DNA of 6,641 bases. Source: Candidatus Eiseniibacteriota bacterium (lineage in GTDB: Bacteria > Joyebacterota > Joyebacteria > Joyebacterales > Joyebacteraceae). A program made the position numbers and the translations under genes. Positions 6,224-6,641 of this stretch are shown piece by piece. The DNA lies in NCBI GenBank assembly GCA_030609605.1, contig JAUWBY010000127.1:1-6641 (forward strand), in the 5' to 3' direction. The notes under the pieces are model-generated. The model had not been told where the DNA came from, ran no database searches, and was given only the letters and a program-made list of their open reading frames with translations. The first letter of the stretch is position 1. Each line of letters starts with the position of its first letter.

Positions 6224-6344
6224 GACAAACATCCGCGCATCAGCTGCGAGCGTTAAGGCCGGCGCGATGGGTGCGGGCGCTGCGCAGCAGCGCTTGGCAG
6301 CCAGCGTGACAGCCAAGCTCGTCGGCTGCATGCGCTAGTTAGCC
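6224..6344 (-). other. attC: attC-like integron recombination site, 121 bp
   Basis: Read on the minus strand the site runs from R'' GGCTAAC (6344-6338; RYYYAAC, 6 of 7) to R' GTTTGTC (6230-6224; GTTRRRY with a T at position 4 and another at position 6). The arms 6317-6335 and 6235-6251 (+ strand) are complementary over 16 of 17 aligned positions, leaving two unpaired bases, both in the 6317-6335 arm. Extrahelical bases confined to the R''/L'' arm are the structural signature that orients attC strands. The middle folds further: GCGCTG/CAGCGC (6277-6282, 6288-6293) and TTGGC/GCCAA (6294-6298, 6312-6316). The stop codon of the kinase gene lies in R'', a common cassette arrangement. Length is in the range of long Vibrio-type repeats. 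Positions 6305-6332 match 4738-4765 of the second site at 27/28. Confidence 0.7.
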
Positions 6345-6641
6345 AGCGCCGCGAACGCTCTCCACCAGATCGTCCGCTTCTCGAGGTCGGCGTAACTCCG
6401 TCAAGCGGACGCCTGCACCGCCGCCGGTGCTGAACAACTCGCGATACCCACGCCTGCGACTACGATACGTCCGTAGAACCCACCACAGAATCGATCCACG
6501 ACTAAGGAACGAGTGTCTGAACGTCTCGCGGTTCCCACCGAACAGCTCCTCGCGAGAGACCACGCGTCGAGAGGTGCGGCACAGCGCTCGCCAGAACACC
6601 ACCGGAAACGAGTAATTGAGCCAGATCGCATCCGTCGCCCG
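6339..6641 (-). CDS. FlaR/adenylate-kinase-like P-loop kinase, C-terminal part (cut by window edge)
   Basis: The frame is open to the right edge, so only the last 100 residues are visible; the P-loop itself would lie outside. The segment DAIWLNYSFPVVFWRALCRT (4-23), EELFGGNRETF (31-41), then SILWWVLRTYRSRRRGY (49-65) and VRLTELRRPREADDLV (78-93) matches the pattern of small adenylate-kinase-like NTPases annotated as FlaR or topology-modulation proteins. In these the RR-rich LID and GNRE motif contact the phosphate donor or acceptor. The cellular substrate is unknown. The stop TAA (6341-6339) is embedded in the R'' core of the attC-like site, so this is probably the cargo gene of an integron cassette. 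A competing frame at 6401-6631 lacks any family pattern. Confidence 0.7.
   Translation of the reverse strand, partial: RATDAIWLNYSFPVVFWRALCRTSRRVVSREELFGGNRETFRHSFLSRGSILWWVLRTYRSRRRGYRELFSTGGGAGVRLTELRRPREADDLVESVRGAG

Noticed and set aside
6137..6331. 64-codon minus-strand frame starting MQPTSLAVTLAAKR
   Set aside because: It is the translation of the attC-like site itself, with no ribosome-binding site and no domain.
6401..6631. 76-codon minus-strand frame overlapping the kinase gene
   Set aside because: The overlapping frame open to the window edge shows kinase-family motifs and ends in the attC core; this one has no recognisable pattern.
1..6641. tRNA, rRNA, CRISPR array or integron integrase gene
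   Set aside because: I looked for these on both strands and found no clover-leaf candidate, no regularly spaced repeats and no tyrosine-recombinase motifs.

Overview
The window reads as a piece of a moderately GC-rich bacterial chromosome, probably from an uncultivated FCB-type lineage (Eisenbacteria/Latescibacterota-like). The main reason is the large secreted M6 peptidase at 985-3828, which ends in a 'QNYPNPFNP...YDVAGR...SGVYF...KMTLLK' FlgD/T9SS-like tail typical of secreted proteins in those groups. Exact taxonomy cannot be settled from this sequence.

Left part (1 to about 3830): the 3' part of a DDE/rve transposase gene enters from the left edge on the + strand. It ends 53 nt inside the 3' end of a convergent DUF188 (YaiI/YqxD) gene. 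That gene lies just downstream of the M6 metallopeptidase gene on the minus strand and may be cotranscribed with it.

Right part (about 4000 to 6641): this looks like a stretch of integron gene cassettes read leftward (minus strand). The best evidence is a 121-bp attC-like site at 6224-6344, whose two arms pair with two unpaired bases on one side. A shorter attC-like site at 4713-4775 shares a 28-nt block with it at 27/28 identity and has a perfect GTTAGAC R' core. A third, weaker candidate lies at about 5091-5225. Between and beside these sites are the C-terminal 100 residues of a FlaR/adenylate-kinase-like P-loop kinase, whose stop codon lies inside the attC R'' core; a secreted DUF4412-like protein; a 70-residue XRE-type HTH protein on the opposite strand with operator-like repeats in front; and a four-TM membrane protein that starts 45 nt after an R' core. 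No integrase gene is visible. If one exists, the gene orientation predicts it to the right of the window; otherwise this is an integrase-less attC cluster.

The genes do not form one pathway: the left genes are resident or IS-derived, and the right genes look like independent cassette cargo. There is no gene-free stretch over 300 bases; the gaps at 4669-4864, 5078-5271 and 6079-6338 hold the attC-like sites and regulatory repeats.
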